In this document: piece by piece, positions 46,301 to 53,918 of the stretch
How positions within the stretch are numbered: the stretch's first letter is position 1
Layout of the letters: each line of letters starts with the position of its first letter
Origin: SKPT01 sp040905445
GTDB taxonomy: Bacteria; Planctomycetota; Phycisphaerae; Phycisphaerales; Phycisphaeraceae
Assembly: GCA_040905445.1 (NCBI GenBank)
Contig: JBBDRN010000035.1
Coordinates: 35,602 to 99,601, forward strand
DNA length: 64,000 nucleotides
Direction: 5' to 3'
The notes under the pieces: model-generated
Told to the model about the DNA's origin: nothing
The model's database searches: none
What the model saw: the letters and a program-made list of their open reading frames with translations, nothing else
Program-made: the position numbers and the translations under genes

Positions 46301-48495
46301 TCGCCCGTGGAGCGGTTCTTGGACCAGCCCTGGTGCTTGCTGCGGTGCTGCGAGGTGAATCGGGCGCCGAGCGAAAGCGCCTCGGTGTCGGCCGCGGCGC
46401 TGACAAGCTGGCCGGCCTCGATCGCGTGGCGGCGCAGGGCACGCCAGTCGAGGCGGTCGACGGTGTCGGCCGGGTGGCCGTCGCGTGGGCGGGCGTCGTG
46501 CCCCGTCATCAACGCCAGGTTGTAGAACCCGAACGTACCCGCGATCGCCCCGCTGTTGACGAACGGCTGCGGCGCGAAGCTCATGCCGAGCATCGTGTCG
46601 CGCAGCGTGCGCTCCTCCAGCGCGTGCTCGTCGCCCAGGACGTCGACTGCGCGGTTGAGCGCGGCGAGCACCTGGCCGTAGTACCCGGGGCTGTCCGCCT
46701 GGGCGCTGGTGACGCGGAAGTGGTAGCGGTGGGTCCAGTCGCCCACGACGGCGCCCCACAGCCCGCCGCCGTCGGAGAGGTTCAACGTCGCGTGCAGCGT
46801 GATGTGGTTGTCGCCCAGCACCGCGTGTAGCGCTTCGCGCTGGACGTCGATCGCCCGCAACTGCTCCAGCTCCTCGAGCCGGCGGTCGAAATGCTCCAGC
46901 GCCGATCGCTCCAGCTCCGCGTAGATCGGCTCGAAGCTGTCGGCCAGGGCGATCAGGTCCTCCGGCTCGTCGTTACGCAGTTCCCACTCCTCGAACTCGC
47001 CGCGGCGGTGGCGGGCCAGCTCCCCCTGGTGGTGCCGCAGCCGATCATGGTGCAGCTCGCGGCGGATGTCGTCCCACCGCAGACGCTGGGCGTCCCAATC
47101 GGTCTCGCGGGCCTCGATCGGCGCCAGCCGGCGGTCGAGCACCGCCAGCTCGTGCTCGCCGGCCGCCCGTTGCTCGGCCGCCTGCTCGCGCTCTCGCACA
47201 CGCGATGCCCGCTCCTCGCCGGTCTCGCGGGCGATGTCCTCGTCCAGCTCCTCGATCTGCTCCGACAGCGCCTCCAGCTCGTCCCGAAGCTCGATGCGGC
47301 GCAGGCGCAGCGGCTCCATTTCCAGGCGCAGGACCTTGAGCTGCTGGCGCAGGTCGCCGCGCTGGGCGTCGGCGACGGCCTCGAGCGTGACACGCAACCG
47401 CCCGGCGAGCGTCTCGTCCTCCTTGGGGATATAGAGCAGCCCGTCGCGGGCGAGCCAGTCGCGCATCTGCTGAACAAAGGCGTGCTCCTGGGCGTGATGC
47501 TGCGCCTGCGCGCTGCGACCCTCGTCGTCGTAGACGTCGCCCGCCAGCGCCCAGTAAACCTCGCGCGCGCCCTGGTGATACCGCGCCTGGTTGTCGAGGA
47601 ACATCAGCACCACGTCGCGCCGCGGCGGGTTCTCGGCGATGCGCTCGGCGAGCTCCAGCAGCGCCGCGACGTTGGCCGCCGACCGCGCCCCGGGGCTGCG
47701 CGTGGGCACGGTGCCGAAGGTGTCGTAGTGCGCCGCGAGCACGAGCGTCTCGCGCTCCTCGGGCCGGCGCTCAAAGGACGGATCGGTGCCCGGGATGCGG
47801 GCCACCAGGTTGCGCCCGAGCCGGCGCTCCCATTGCATCTCGCTGTGCACCGTCGCCTCGGCGCGGTCGCGGCGCAGGTCGAGCCCCGCGTCGGCGGCGG
47901 CGGCCTGGGCGTCGGCGTCGGCGTAGAGACGCACCAGGTTGCCCGGCACGCCCGCGTGCTTCGGCTGCACCGGCGTGGCACGCTCCTCACCCTCCAGGAA
48001 AATCACCGCATGCGCGCCAAGCGCAAATGCCAGCTCCCAGTTGCGCCCGCTGTCGTAGTCGAGCACCACGATCGCCCCCTCGGGCGAACGCTCCCCGTAG
48101 TCGCGCACGTCCCCGCGGCCGACGTAGAGCATCGGCCCGGTCAGGCCGTCCTCCGGCGTCACGGGTGAGGCGATGACGTTCGGCCGCAGCGGCGCGAGCC
48201 CGATGGCGGTATCGCCGACAAGCAGCTCGCAGCGGAGCGAGCGCGTCTGCCAGACGGGCATGTCCAGCGGCAGCACGTCCTCGATGCCCAAGCCCGTCAG
48301 GCGGTCCTCGACGTACGCGGCCGCCTCCCACGCCTCGTCGGTGCCCGAGAGGCGATGCGGGTGGGCCGTCAGCGCGGCGAGATCCCGCTCAAACTGCGCT
48401 TCGTCGGCCATCGCGGCGAAGGCGGGGGCGATGGCGGTCAGCGCCAGCACGACGGCGGCCATCGTTTTGTACATTGTGCATGATGCGTTGTGCAT
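43318..48495 (-). CDS. Giant M28-peptidase-like / FtsX permease fusion (cluster gene 5)
   Basis: ATG at 48495 starts 5 bases after the upstream ATPase stop; starts at 48474 and 48462 are possible. Signal peptide to ~residue 25. In the 1725-residue product, residues ~40-330 are an M28-type peptidase fold with a PA-like insert. The AHYDT motif (~253) is kept, but the GADDN-type metal Asp is GARSAAN (~270) and the catalytic Glu-Glu is FLDNQ (~298), so it is probably inactive. Residues ~380-545 are coiled coil. Residues ~550-1000 are a second extracytoplasmic region. Membrane segments occur near 1008, 1045, 1075 and 1145, and after an exposed domain near 1425, 1478 and 1525, the last three in the FtsX pattern. 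The C-terminal ~185 residues are cytoplasmic. It presumably works with one of the flanking ATPases. Confidence 0.85.
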   Translation of the reverse strand: MHNASCTMYKTMAAVVLALTAIAPAFAAMADEAQFERDLAALTAHPHRLSGTDEAWEAAAYVEDRLTGLGIEDVLPLDMPVWQTRSLRCELLVGDTAIGLAPLRPNVIASPVTPEDGLTGPMLYVGRGDVRDYGERSPEGAIVVLDYDSGRNWELAFALGAHAVIFLEGEERATPVQPKHAGVPGNLVRLYADADAQAAAADAGLDLRRDRAEATVHSEMQWERRLGRNLVARIPGTDPSFERRPEERETLVLAAHYDTFGTVPTRSPGARSAANVAALLELAERIAENPPRRDVVLMFLDNQARYHQGAREVYWALAGDVYDDEGRSAQAQHHAQEHAFVQQMRDWLARDGLLYIPKEDETLAGRLRVTLEAVADAQRGDLRQQLKVLRLEMEPLRLRRIELRDELEALSEQIEELDEDIARETGEERASRVREREQAAEQRAAGEHELAVLDRRLAPIEARETDWDAQRLRWDDIRRELHHDRLRHHQGELARHRRGEFEEWELRNDEPEDLIALADSFEPIYAELERSALEHFDRRLEELEQLRAIDVQREALHAVLGDNHITLHATLNLSDGGGLWGAVVGDWTHRYHFRVTSAQADSPGYYGQVLAALNRAVDVLGDEHALEERTLRDTMLGMSFAPQPFVNSGAIAGTFGFYNLALMTGHDARPRDGHPADTVDRLDWRALRRHAIEAGQLVSAAADTEALSLGARFTSQHRSKHQGWSKNRSTGEYVSMQVIGGLAEDRPAAGTLLAMYPRTGQIQNWTELRDIGLVRDYDPLMLEAVDQNGRFRILAARNDTHRELATLGARFSDTGRVTAITMQERLHHDITTSIRVELFRANGVTLTGMQTYDLRPQLLRVLRAATNAGFRDNEVLWGQLGGHTFFYVEDAIVDDRIKVFQPMGPVLLNIAENPPYGAGYSAASIGPAVRLAPIASVDVWRLNEQRLRQLRTRGVSSTDLELLHSRSRQARDDAGELQSLAEIEAAHLQGAALGQKVYGPLRQAMDDLVHAIVLLLLLAIPFAFALERLLVCSTSVYGRIMGFTVAFLITFALLFFMHPGFAIAATPIIIFLAFAIILLSSLVIYLVIRKFRVELKALQGQRVGVHDAEVSHTGTLLAAVGMGMSTMRRRPTRTTLTAITVIMLTFTILGFASFTRTIGVRTVYEGPVTELMPSGMLLRNLDYSELPRDITRLLEGEAGEDGYLAQQWWRVRKSGEEPAINVARLADGRAQHIDAILGVTPEELERWPGLARALGDGSVAEKQAAIEAGGVFLPRIYAELLELELGEVVRIDGRSLTFAGTLDGPELQRLRQLDRNAMLPVNFQNVTAEGLDEEVSETELLVADEVDRDFTYLSADQIAITSTDIVRELGGNLHVLTLYPDDDVDPLEQGRALAELVLTPVWVAGPEGIERMILTVLTEVTGGLALAVPVLLGGLIIFGTLLGSISDREREIYTFSALGLSPGHVGVLFFAEAAVYAVVGGMGGQLLAQGVALVATQMAQMGWIDPPSINYSSTNSLFAIGIVMATVMVSAIYPARRASLSANPGLARAWRMPVPDGDELAMTFPFTVSAYDITGVVSFLAEHFRRHDDAGLGNFAASNVLIRRDEKGNLELSSELALAPFDLGVTQHLVLTAVPSEIEGVDEVMIRAQRLSGARGDWYRSNKVFIRDLRRQFLLWRTLSNEMIERYRMETLQTLGEQDAHAAGARGGATATGPGAATEPAGGRT

Positions 48496-48500
48496 GGCCT

Positions 48501-49295
48501 TCACGCCTCGCCTCCGATGCGTCCAAGCTTGATCGTCAGGTCCTTGCGCTCTTCGACGCGTTCGACGCGGCCGTCGCGGATCCACATGATGCGGTCGCAG
48601 ATGTTCAGCAGGCGGTGGTCGTGGGTGGAGCATACCACCGTCACGCCGCGCTCCTTGTTGATGCGCTCGAGAATGTCGAGGATCGACTGCCCGGTCTTGA
48701 GGTCGAGGTTGGCGGTGGGCTCGTCGGCGAGCAGGATGCGCGGGCGGTTGCTCATCGAGCGGGCGATCGCGGTGCGCTGCTGCTGGCCGCCGGACATCTC
48801 GATGGGGCGGTGGTCCCACCGGTCGGCGAGGCCCACGAGGGCGAGCAGCTCCATGCCGCGCTTGCGGGCGTCTTCGGGCTGCACGCCGGCGAAGGTCATG
48901 GGGACGGTGATGTTCTCCAGGGCCGTCATGTAGCTGATGAGGTTGTAGCTCTGGAAGATGTAGCCGATCTTGCGGCAGCGGAGAAAGGCCAGCTCGACGG
49001 CGGAAAGCTGGGCGACGTCGACCTCATCGATGAGGATGCGGCCCTTGGTCGGCGAGTCGAGCGCGCCGATCATGTTGAAGTAGGTGCTCTTGCCCGAGCC
49101 GGAGGGGCCCATGACGGCGATGAGCTCGCCGCGGCGGATCTTGGAGTCCACGCCGCGCAGCGCGTAGGTGGTCGCCTCGCCTTCGCCGTAGCTCTTTTCG
49201 AGCCCGAGGGTGCGGATGATAGTGGCCTGGCCGTCGTCGGCGTCGGCGGCGCGGGCGGCGTCGTGGTGGACGTTGGGGGCGGTCTGCTCGGTCAT
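48501..49295 (-). CDS. ABC transporter ATP-binding protein, MacB/LolD type (cluster gene 4)
   Basis: ATG at 49295 has GAGAGG five bases upstream. The 264-residue product has Walker A GPSGSGKST, Q-loop QSYNLISYM, signature MSGGQQQR, Walker B ILLADEPTANLD and H-loop THD. It is similar in length and motifs to the ATPase at 40254, suggesting duplication. It lies between the FtsX permease and the giant fusion, both of which could be partners. Confidence 0.94.
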   Translation of the reverse strand: MTEQTAPNVHHDAARAADADDGQATIIRTLGLEKSYGEGEATTYALRGVDSKIRRGELIAVMGPSGSGKSTYFNMIGALDSPTKGRILIDEVDVAQLSAVELAFLRCRKIGYIFQSYNLISYMTALENITVPMTFAGVQPEDARKRGMELLALVGLADRWDHRPIEMSGGQQQRTAIARSMSNRPRILLADEPTANLDLKTGQSILDILERINKERGVTVVCSTHDHRLLNICDRIMWIRDGRVERVEERKDLTIKLGRIGGEA

Positions 49296-49394
49296 GCGCG
49301 CCTCTCGAATGTCGCCCGCGGGGTGGAGCACCGGCGCGCGGCCGCCGCGCGGGAGCAGCGGTGGAACGCGAGTGCGGCGAAATTGACGCTGCGG

Positions 49395-50867
49395 TCATTC
49401 AACGCGCATGGCCTCCATCGGGGCGAGGCGGGCGGCGACCCAGGCCGGGCCGATCGCGGCGACGGCGGCCAAGGTCACGCCGGTAACGAGCGAGAGCGTG
49501 GCGGCGATGGCGACTTCGTCGAGCACGGGCGTCGCGCCGCCGAGCAGCCCGCCATATTCCACCACGCCGCGGAGCAGGGCCAGCAGCATGCCGAGCACGA
49601 CGCCGATGAGTCCGCCGACGAGCCCCTGGATGACGGCTTCGAAGACGAACATCATCATGACGAAGGCGTCCATGGCGCCCAGGCACTTCATGGTGGCGAT
49701 CTCGGTGAAGCGTTCGGTGACGGACATGAGCATGGCGTTGGCGACGCCGACGACGCAGACCATGAACGACAGGCCGATGAGCCACATCGTCTGCGCCGGT
49801 AGGCCGAAAAGTCCCTGGCGGGGCTGGATGTCGATGTTGGTGACGACGGCGTCGAGGCGCTTTTCGCGGCGGTAGGCCTCGGCCAGCGAGTCGACGTGGG
49901 CCTTGTCGGTCAGCGCCGGGCGGGCGCCGGCGTCGCGCAGCACGCCGGCAAACCAGTCGCCGCGTCCGCCGGCGACGTAGTGCATCGTGTCGTCGAAGGT
50001 CACGTCGCCGGGCGAGATGTTCAGCCGGCGAGCGACGGCCGCGCGAACGTTGGGCTCGGCCATCAACTCGGAAAGCTCGTCCATGTGCGACGCGCGCTCG
50101 GCGAAGCGGCCGACGGCGTCAAGACCCTGCTCGTCGACCGCGTAGCCCAGCTCCCGCAGCATCGTGCCCAGTCCCTCGGGCTGCTCGGTAAACAACGCAC
50201 GCGGCGGCAGGTCGGGGTAGGCCTCGGCCAGCGCGTTGATCGCCCGGCGGTGGCCGCGGTGGATCCGCCCCGCCGCGTCGCTCAGCACCGGGCGCTGCTC
50301 GTCGATCAGCCGACGAAACGCCGCCATGTCGTCCAGCGGCGGGCGGATGCCGAGCTGCTCGGCGTCCGCCTCGAAACGCGCCCACTGCTCCGGGTCGCGC
50401 AGCCGGTCGAACAACCGGTCCGGCTCAACCTCGCCCACGAGACGGATCCGCTGCGCCAGTGGCAGCGCCGTCAGGTGCGCCCGCGCCGCGGCGCGGGCGT
50501 GGGCGGCGTCCACGACCTGGGCAAACGCCGCCTCGTCCAGGCCCGACCACGCCCGGTACTCCGCCAGCCGCTGCTCATCGCCGGCCGCGAGGTGCTCGAC
50601 GATCGCCGCGGTGGCGTCGGGCGAAGTCACGCGCGTGATGACGCGGCCGAGCGATCGGCTGTCGCGCAGCTCGCGGGCGGCCTGCAGCTCCGCCTCGTGC
50701 GCCATCAGCCCGTACGCCAGCATGTGCACCAGGAACGCCACGGCCAGCGCGAGGATCGCCACGGTGATCATGGACCGGAACAGGCGATAGGACATCCCCG
50801 ACAGTGCCAGTTGAAAGCACCGCCTGGGCCCGAGCTTGACCTGCTGCCTCGCCTCGATCGGCTTCAC
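49395..50867 (-). CDS. FtsX/MacB-type ABC permease (cluster gene 3)
   Basis: GTG at 50867 has CGGAGG seven bases upstream. In the 490-residue product, the first membrane helix is at residues ~25-50 (MITVAILALAVAFLVHMLAY). A large extracytoplasmic domain of ~300 helical residues follows, then three helices near 366, 415 and 465 containing FMVCVVGVANAMLMSVTERF, the FtsX core motif, and TEIATMKCLGA. The product fits a MacB/LolCE-like mechanotransmitting permease. It is encoded before its ATPase. Confidence 0.9.
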   Translation of the reverse strand: MKPIEARQQVKLGPRRCFQLALSGMSYRLFRSMITVAILALAVAFLVHMLAYGLMAHEAELQAARELRDSRSLGRVITRVTSPDATAAIVEHLAAGDEQRLAEYRAWSGLDEAAFAQVVDAAHARAAARAHLTALPLAQRIRLVGEVEPDRLFDRLRDPEQWARFEADAEQLGIRPPLDDMAAFRRLIDEQRPVLSDAAGRIHRGHRRAINALAEAYPDLPPRALFTEQPEGLGTMLRELGYAVDEQGLDAVGRFAERASHMDELSELMAEPNVRAAVARRLNISPGDVTFDDTMHYVAGGRGDWFAGVLRDAGARPALTDKAHVDSLAEAYRREKRLDAVVTNIDIQPRQGLFGLPAQTMWLIGLSFMVCVVGVANAMLMSVTERFTEIATMKCLGAMDAFVMMMFVFEAVIQGLVGGLIGVVLGMLLALLRGVVEYGGLLGGATPVLDEVAIAATLSLVTGVTLAAVAAIGPAWVAARLAPMEAMRVE

Positions 50868-50932
50868 CGCAACGCCTCCGGGCCGTAGCCTCCTGGAAAC
50901 ACGAATGAACACGATCCGGCCGGCCTGGTGCG

Positions 50933-50975
50933 CCCCGCGTGCCCCCGGCGGCTTGTCCACCAGTGCATCCCGCGC
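50933..50975. repeat. R3 half-element
   Basis: GCGTGCCCCCGGCGGCTTGTC and CACCAGTGCATCCC match part of R3 (the first piece is written here as GTGCCCCCGGCGGCTTGTCC). A CACGAATGAACACGA microrepeat precedes it (50896-50912), also seen inverted near 56250. They lie between the PqqD-like and permease genes. Confidence 0.5.
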
Positions 50976-51006
50976 CGCGGTTGTCCATGCTCACAACGCC
51001 GCCGCA

Positions 51007-51420
51007 TCATTCCTGGCCCTCTCCCCGGCCGCCCTGCGGCAGCACCATGACCATCAGGTTGCGCTTCAGCAACGTGCCGAGGTACTCCATGACCGCCACC
51101 CGGGCCTCGTGGAAGCGCAACTGGTGACGGGTGGCGAAGCGTTCGATGATCTCCTCCGTCCGCCGCTTGCCGTTGCACATGCGCCACAGCTCCTGGCCCT
51201 GCTCGTCGAGCACGTAGCGCTTCTCGTCGCGGAACTGGCAGAACCAGCCCAGCGGCGGGCCCATCCACCACGGCTGGCGGATCGGGACGCGCAGGACGAG
51301 GGCCTTGCCCTGCTGCTTGACGCGCACCGCCTGGTTGACGGTGGGCACGGCGTCGAGCAGATGGCGGCTGGCGTCCCGCTGGACCCGTGCCAACTCTTTG
51401 CCTTTTAGCCGCTTACCCAT
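51007..51420 (-). CDS. PqqD-like protein (cluster gene 2)
   Basis: ATG at 51420 has GAGGAG eight bases upstream. The 137-residue product has the PqqD fold pattern in its second half: DEQGQELWRMCNGKRRTEEI followed by a helix ending in a winged-helix-like ELGTLLKRNLMV-type VMEYLGTLLKRNL. In known systems PqqD domains bind a leader peptide and present it to modifying enzymes. The start overlaps the end of the preceding gene by 16 bases, so the two are translationally coupled. No radical SAM or cyclase gene accompanies it. Confidence 0.8.
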   Translation of the reverse strand: MGKRLKGKELARVQRDASRHLLDAVPTVNQAVRVKQQGKALVLRVPIRQPWWMGPPLGWFCQFRDEKRYVLDEQGQELWRMCNGKRRTEEIIERFATRHQLRFHEARVAVMEYLGTLLKRNLMVMVLPQGGRGEGQE

Positions 51421-52496
51421 CGACCCGGCTCCTCGCGACGATCGCAACAGCCTACCCGAACGCCCACCGGTTCCGCCACCCCCGCCACCCCCGCCGTCCC
51501 CGCCAGCGTCGATATCGTTGACGCCGGCCCGGTCGCGGCGTGGGCGTCCGTCCGTCCCCGGCCCGCGCGGCGCTGGGCGCGCTCGCCGCGCCGGCCCGGC
51601 GGCGACAGCCGGGTGACCTGGTAGACCGCGTTTTCCCGTTCACATTGCCAGACGACGTCCTCGCGGGAGCGTAGCCGGCCGGCCCAGCGCTGCAGCGGTG
51701 TGCCAGGCTCGCGCGAGGTCGCCCGCACCGCGCTGTGCGGCGGGTGGTGGGCGGCGGCCATCTCGAAGTCGACATCCCGGCCAAGGGCCTTGCGCATCAG
51801 CGCCTCGGGGCCCTCGTACCAGTTGCGCGCCATGCCCATCCGCCGGACGACCAGTTCCGGGCCGACGACCTCCAGCCCGGCGGCGTTGCGCTGCTTGTGC
51901 CCGTCCTTGCCCCGGGGCTTGAAGCGCAGGGAGGTGTCGGCCGGGTTGACCTGGACCTGGTCCAGACGCCAGCCCGGGGGCGATTCGACCTCCAGGTCGA
52001 ACGCACGCCAGCGCGTCGCCTCCTGGCCCCGGCAGACGATCTCGATGCGTGTCAACAGCGCCGTAACCCCCGACCCCGCCTCATTCCCCGCCTCATTCCC
52101 CACCTCATCGCCCGCTTCGTCCGCTTCGGGATTCAGGACGACGGCTTCGAGCAGCCGGGCGGTGGACGGGTCGTAGCGCAGGGCGCGGGTCATGATGTGG
52201 CCGGCCTCGACCCGCCGGCGCAGGCCGCGCCAGCCGGCGATCGGCTCGAAGGGGTAGAAGACGGCGTCGGCGTCGCGTTCGAGCTGCCGCGCGCGGTGGT
52301 CGGCGATCATCTGGGCGAGGTCCGGCTCGCGATCGAGGTCGCGCCAGCGGACCTGGAGACGCTGCTGTCGGCGATCGACCAGCGACAGGCTGCCCTGCTC
52401 CGGCCGCGTCCCGTGCCGCACGATCTCCCACTCGGCCGGCACCGTCAGACGCAGACCCATCCATTCAACCCTTTGCTGCCCGGCAACCACGCTCAT
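51405..52496 (-). CDS. Unknown protein with two PsbP/Mog1-like modules (cluster gene 1)
   Basis: ATG at 52496 is the best start; no strong ribosome binding site is visible. The 363-residue product lacks a signal peptide. Residues ~5-120 (GLRLTVPAEWEI...) and ~165-270 (SPPGWRLDQVQV...) look like two related alpha-beta modules of the PsbP/Mog1/DUF1795 type, the second containing a Lys-rich strand. Between them is an EAGNEAGNEAG repeat encoded by CATTCCCCGCCT units. The last ~90 residues are Arg/Gly-rich and include an AGVAGVAE run from a GC-rich microrepeat. Probably cytoplasmic. Its coupling to the PqqD-like gene suggests joint function. Confidence 0.7.
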   Translation of the reverse strand: MSVVAGQQRVEWMGLRLTVPAEWEIVRHGTRPEQGSLSLVDRRQQRLQVRWRDLDREPDLAQMIADHRARQLERDADAVFYPFEPIAGWRGLRRRVEAGHIMTRALRYDPSTARLLEAVVLNPEADEAGDEVGNEAGNEAGSGVTALLTRIEIVCRGQEATRWRAFDLEVESPPGWRLDQVQVNPADTSLRFKPRGKDGHKQRNAAGLEVVGPELVVRRMGMARNWYEGPEALMRKALGRDVDFEMAAAHHPPHSAVRATSREPGTPLQRWAGRLRSREDVVWQCERENAVYQVTRLSPPGRRGERAQRRAGRGRTDAHAATGPASTISTLAGTAGVAGVAEPVGVRVGCCDRREEPGRWVSG

Positions 52497-52654
52497 CTGA
52501 CAGTTCAGACCACCGCCCCCTGGAGAGGAATTCAGCCACGCCCCGCCACCCTCAAGCCCGCATGGTGTACCTGATTTCGGCCGCCCCGTCGAGGGGAGCG
52601 GCGGCGGGGGCGGGGGGGCTCGGGTTCCGGGTTCCGGGATCCGGGATCCGGTTT

Positions 52655-52690
52655 CGCAGAGGCAACGGCTAATCGCCAATGGCTAACAGC
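52655..52690. repeat. TTAGCCATTGGCGATTAGCC microrepeat
   Basis: On the minus strand the tlyA-like stop TAG (52683-52685) is the first part of TTAGCCATTGGCGATTAGCC. A similar TTAGCCGTTAGCCGTTCGCC follows the ispG stop at 16061, and GGTTAGCCGTTGG occurs after flagellin. Confidence 0.55.
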
Positions 52691-53291
52691 CAAGAAACGC
52701 CAGCCACTCCTGGTTGCCCCCCTTCTCGCCACGTACGGGCGAGGGCGCCTGGCCAGCGACGCGCCAGCCCCCCTGCTGCAACTCGGCGAGCACGCGCTGG
52801 GTCACGTCGCGGGCGTCGTTGTCGCCCAGCACCCCGCCGCGCCAGCCCCGGGGGCGGGCACCCGCGCCCACGGCCTCATAGTGAGGCTTGATGAGGGTGA
52901 TAACGCCCACGGCGTCGGCGCGCAGCCAGCGCTGGGCGGCCGGCATCGCCCGCGCCTGCCGCGTCCAGCCGAGGTCGACGGTGACCAGGTCGCACCCGGC
53001 GAAGCCGTCGATCCGCTCGCGCGGGTCGAAGTGCAGGGCGTTGGTGCGCTCCAGGACGGTGACGCGCTCGTTCTGGCGCAGCGTCCAGGCGAGCGCGCCG
53101 TAGGCGGTATCGACGGCGAAAACGTGGGCGGCCCCGCGTTGCAGCAGGCAGTCGGTGAAGCCGCCCGTCGAGCAGCCGAGGTCGGCGCAGACGAAGCCGG
53201 CGGGGTCGATGTGGAACGCGTCGAGGGCGGCGGCGAGCTTGAGCCCGCCGCGCGAGACGTAGGGGTTATCATGGTCCGTCCGCTTCGCCAT
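52683..53291 (-). CDS. TlyA/FtsJ-like rRNA 2'-O-methyltransferase without S4 domain
   Basis: Starts at 53291 (MAKRTDHDNPYVSRGGLKLA). The 202-residue product corresponds to the methyltransferase half of TlyA: DLGCSTGGFTDCLLQRGA (SAM site), VDTAYGALAWTLRQNERV, VTVDLGWTRQ and the catalytic-lysine LIKPHYE. The N-terminal S4 RNA-binding domain of canonical TlyA (~60 residues) is absent. In TlyA the protein methylates rRNA ribose 2'-OH. The gene is divergent from the nucleotide-kinase-like gene with only about 10 bases between the starts. Confidence 0.85.
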   Translation of the reverse strand: MAKRTDHDNPYVSRGGLKLAAALDAFHIDPAGFVCADLGCSTGGFTDCLLQRGAAHVFAVDTAYGALAWTLRQNERVTVLERTNALHFDPRERIDGFAGCDLVTVDLGWTRQARAMPAAQRWLRADAVGVITLIKPHYEAVGAGARPRGWRGGVLGDNDARDVTQRVLAELQQGGWRVAGQAPSPVRGEKGGNQEWLAFLGC

Positions 53292-53301
53292 CGGGGACAT
53301 C

Positions 53302-53856
53302 ATGCCGGGCATGCACCGCATTGTCATCATCGGCCCCTGCGGCGCCGGCAAGAGCACGCTCAGCCGCAAGCTCGCGAACCGCACCGGCCTGCCCATCTAT
53401 CACATGGATCGCCTGCACTGGCACCCGGGCTGGATCGAGGGCAGCCGCGAGGAGCTCATCGAGCGGCTGACGCCGATCCTCCAGCAGGACCGCTGGATCA
53501 TCGACGGCAACTACTCGGGTACGATGCCGCTGCGCTTCACGTATGCCGACACCGTGGTGTTCCTCGACCCGCCGCCGCGCGTCTATCGCTGGCGGGTGGT
53601 CAAGCGTTTCCTCACGAACCGCGGCCGCACGCGGCCCGACATGGCCGAAGGCTGCCTGGAAAAGCTCGACGGCGAGTTCCTCCGCTACGTCTGGCGTTTC
53701 CATCGCGACAGCCGGCCGCGGCTCCTGCAGAAGCTCGACGAGCACCTCACGGAAAAGCACCGCCTCATCGTCCTGCGCACGAATCGCCAGGTGCGGCAGT
53801 TCCTCGTCAGTGCGGCAGCGACAGGTCAACCCGGCGATCGGTTCACCGCCGTTTAG
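53302..53856 (+). CDS. Adenylate-kinase-like P-loop protein (FlaR / topology-modulation type)
   Basis: The 184-residue product has a Walker A GPCGAGKST at residues ~11-19, then LPIYHMDRLHWHPGW and WIIDGNY, which are hallmarks of the FlaR/DNA-topology-modulation subgroup of AAA-fold kinases, and VFLDPPPRVYRWRVVKRF. Its substrate is unknown. ATG at 53302 or 53311 may start it. The TAG stop begins the R8 palindrome TTAGCCGCCGCGCCCACGCG. Confidence 0.88.
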   Translation: MPGMHRIVIIGPCGAGKSTLSRKLANRTGLPIYHMDRLHWHPGWIEGSREELIERLTPILQQDRWIIDGNYSGTMPLRFTYADTVVFLDPPPRVYRWRVVKRFLTNRGRTRPDMAEGCLEKLDGEFLRYVWRFHRDSRPRLLQKLDEHLTEKHRLIVLRTNRQVRQFLVSAAATGQPGDRFTAV

Positions 53857-53918
53857 CCGCCGCGCCCACGCGGCGTCCCCGCCCCCAACAACGCTCCCGG
53901 ATGTTAAATTGTCCCATC

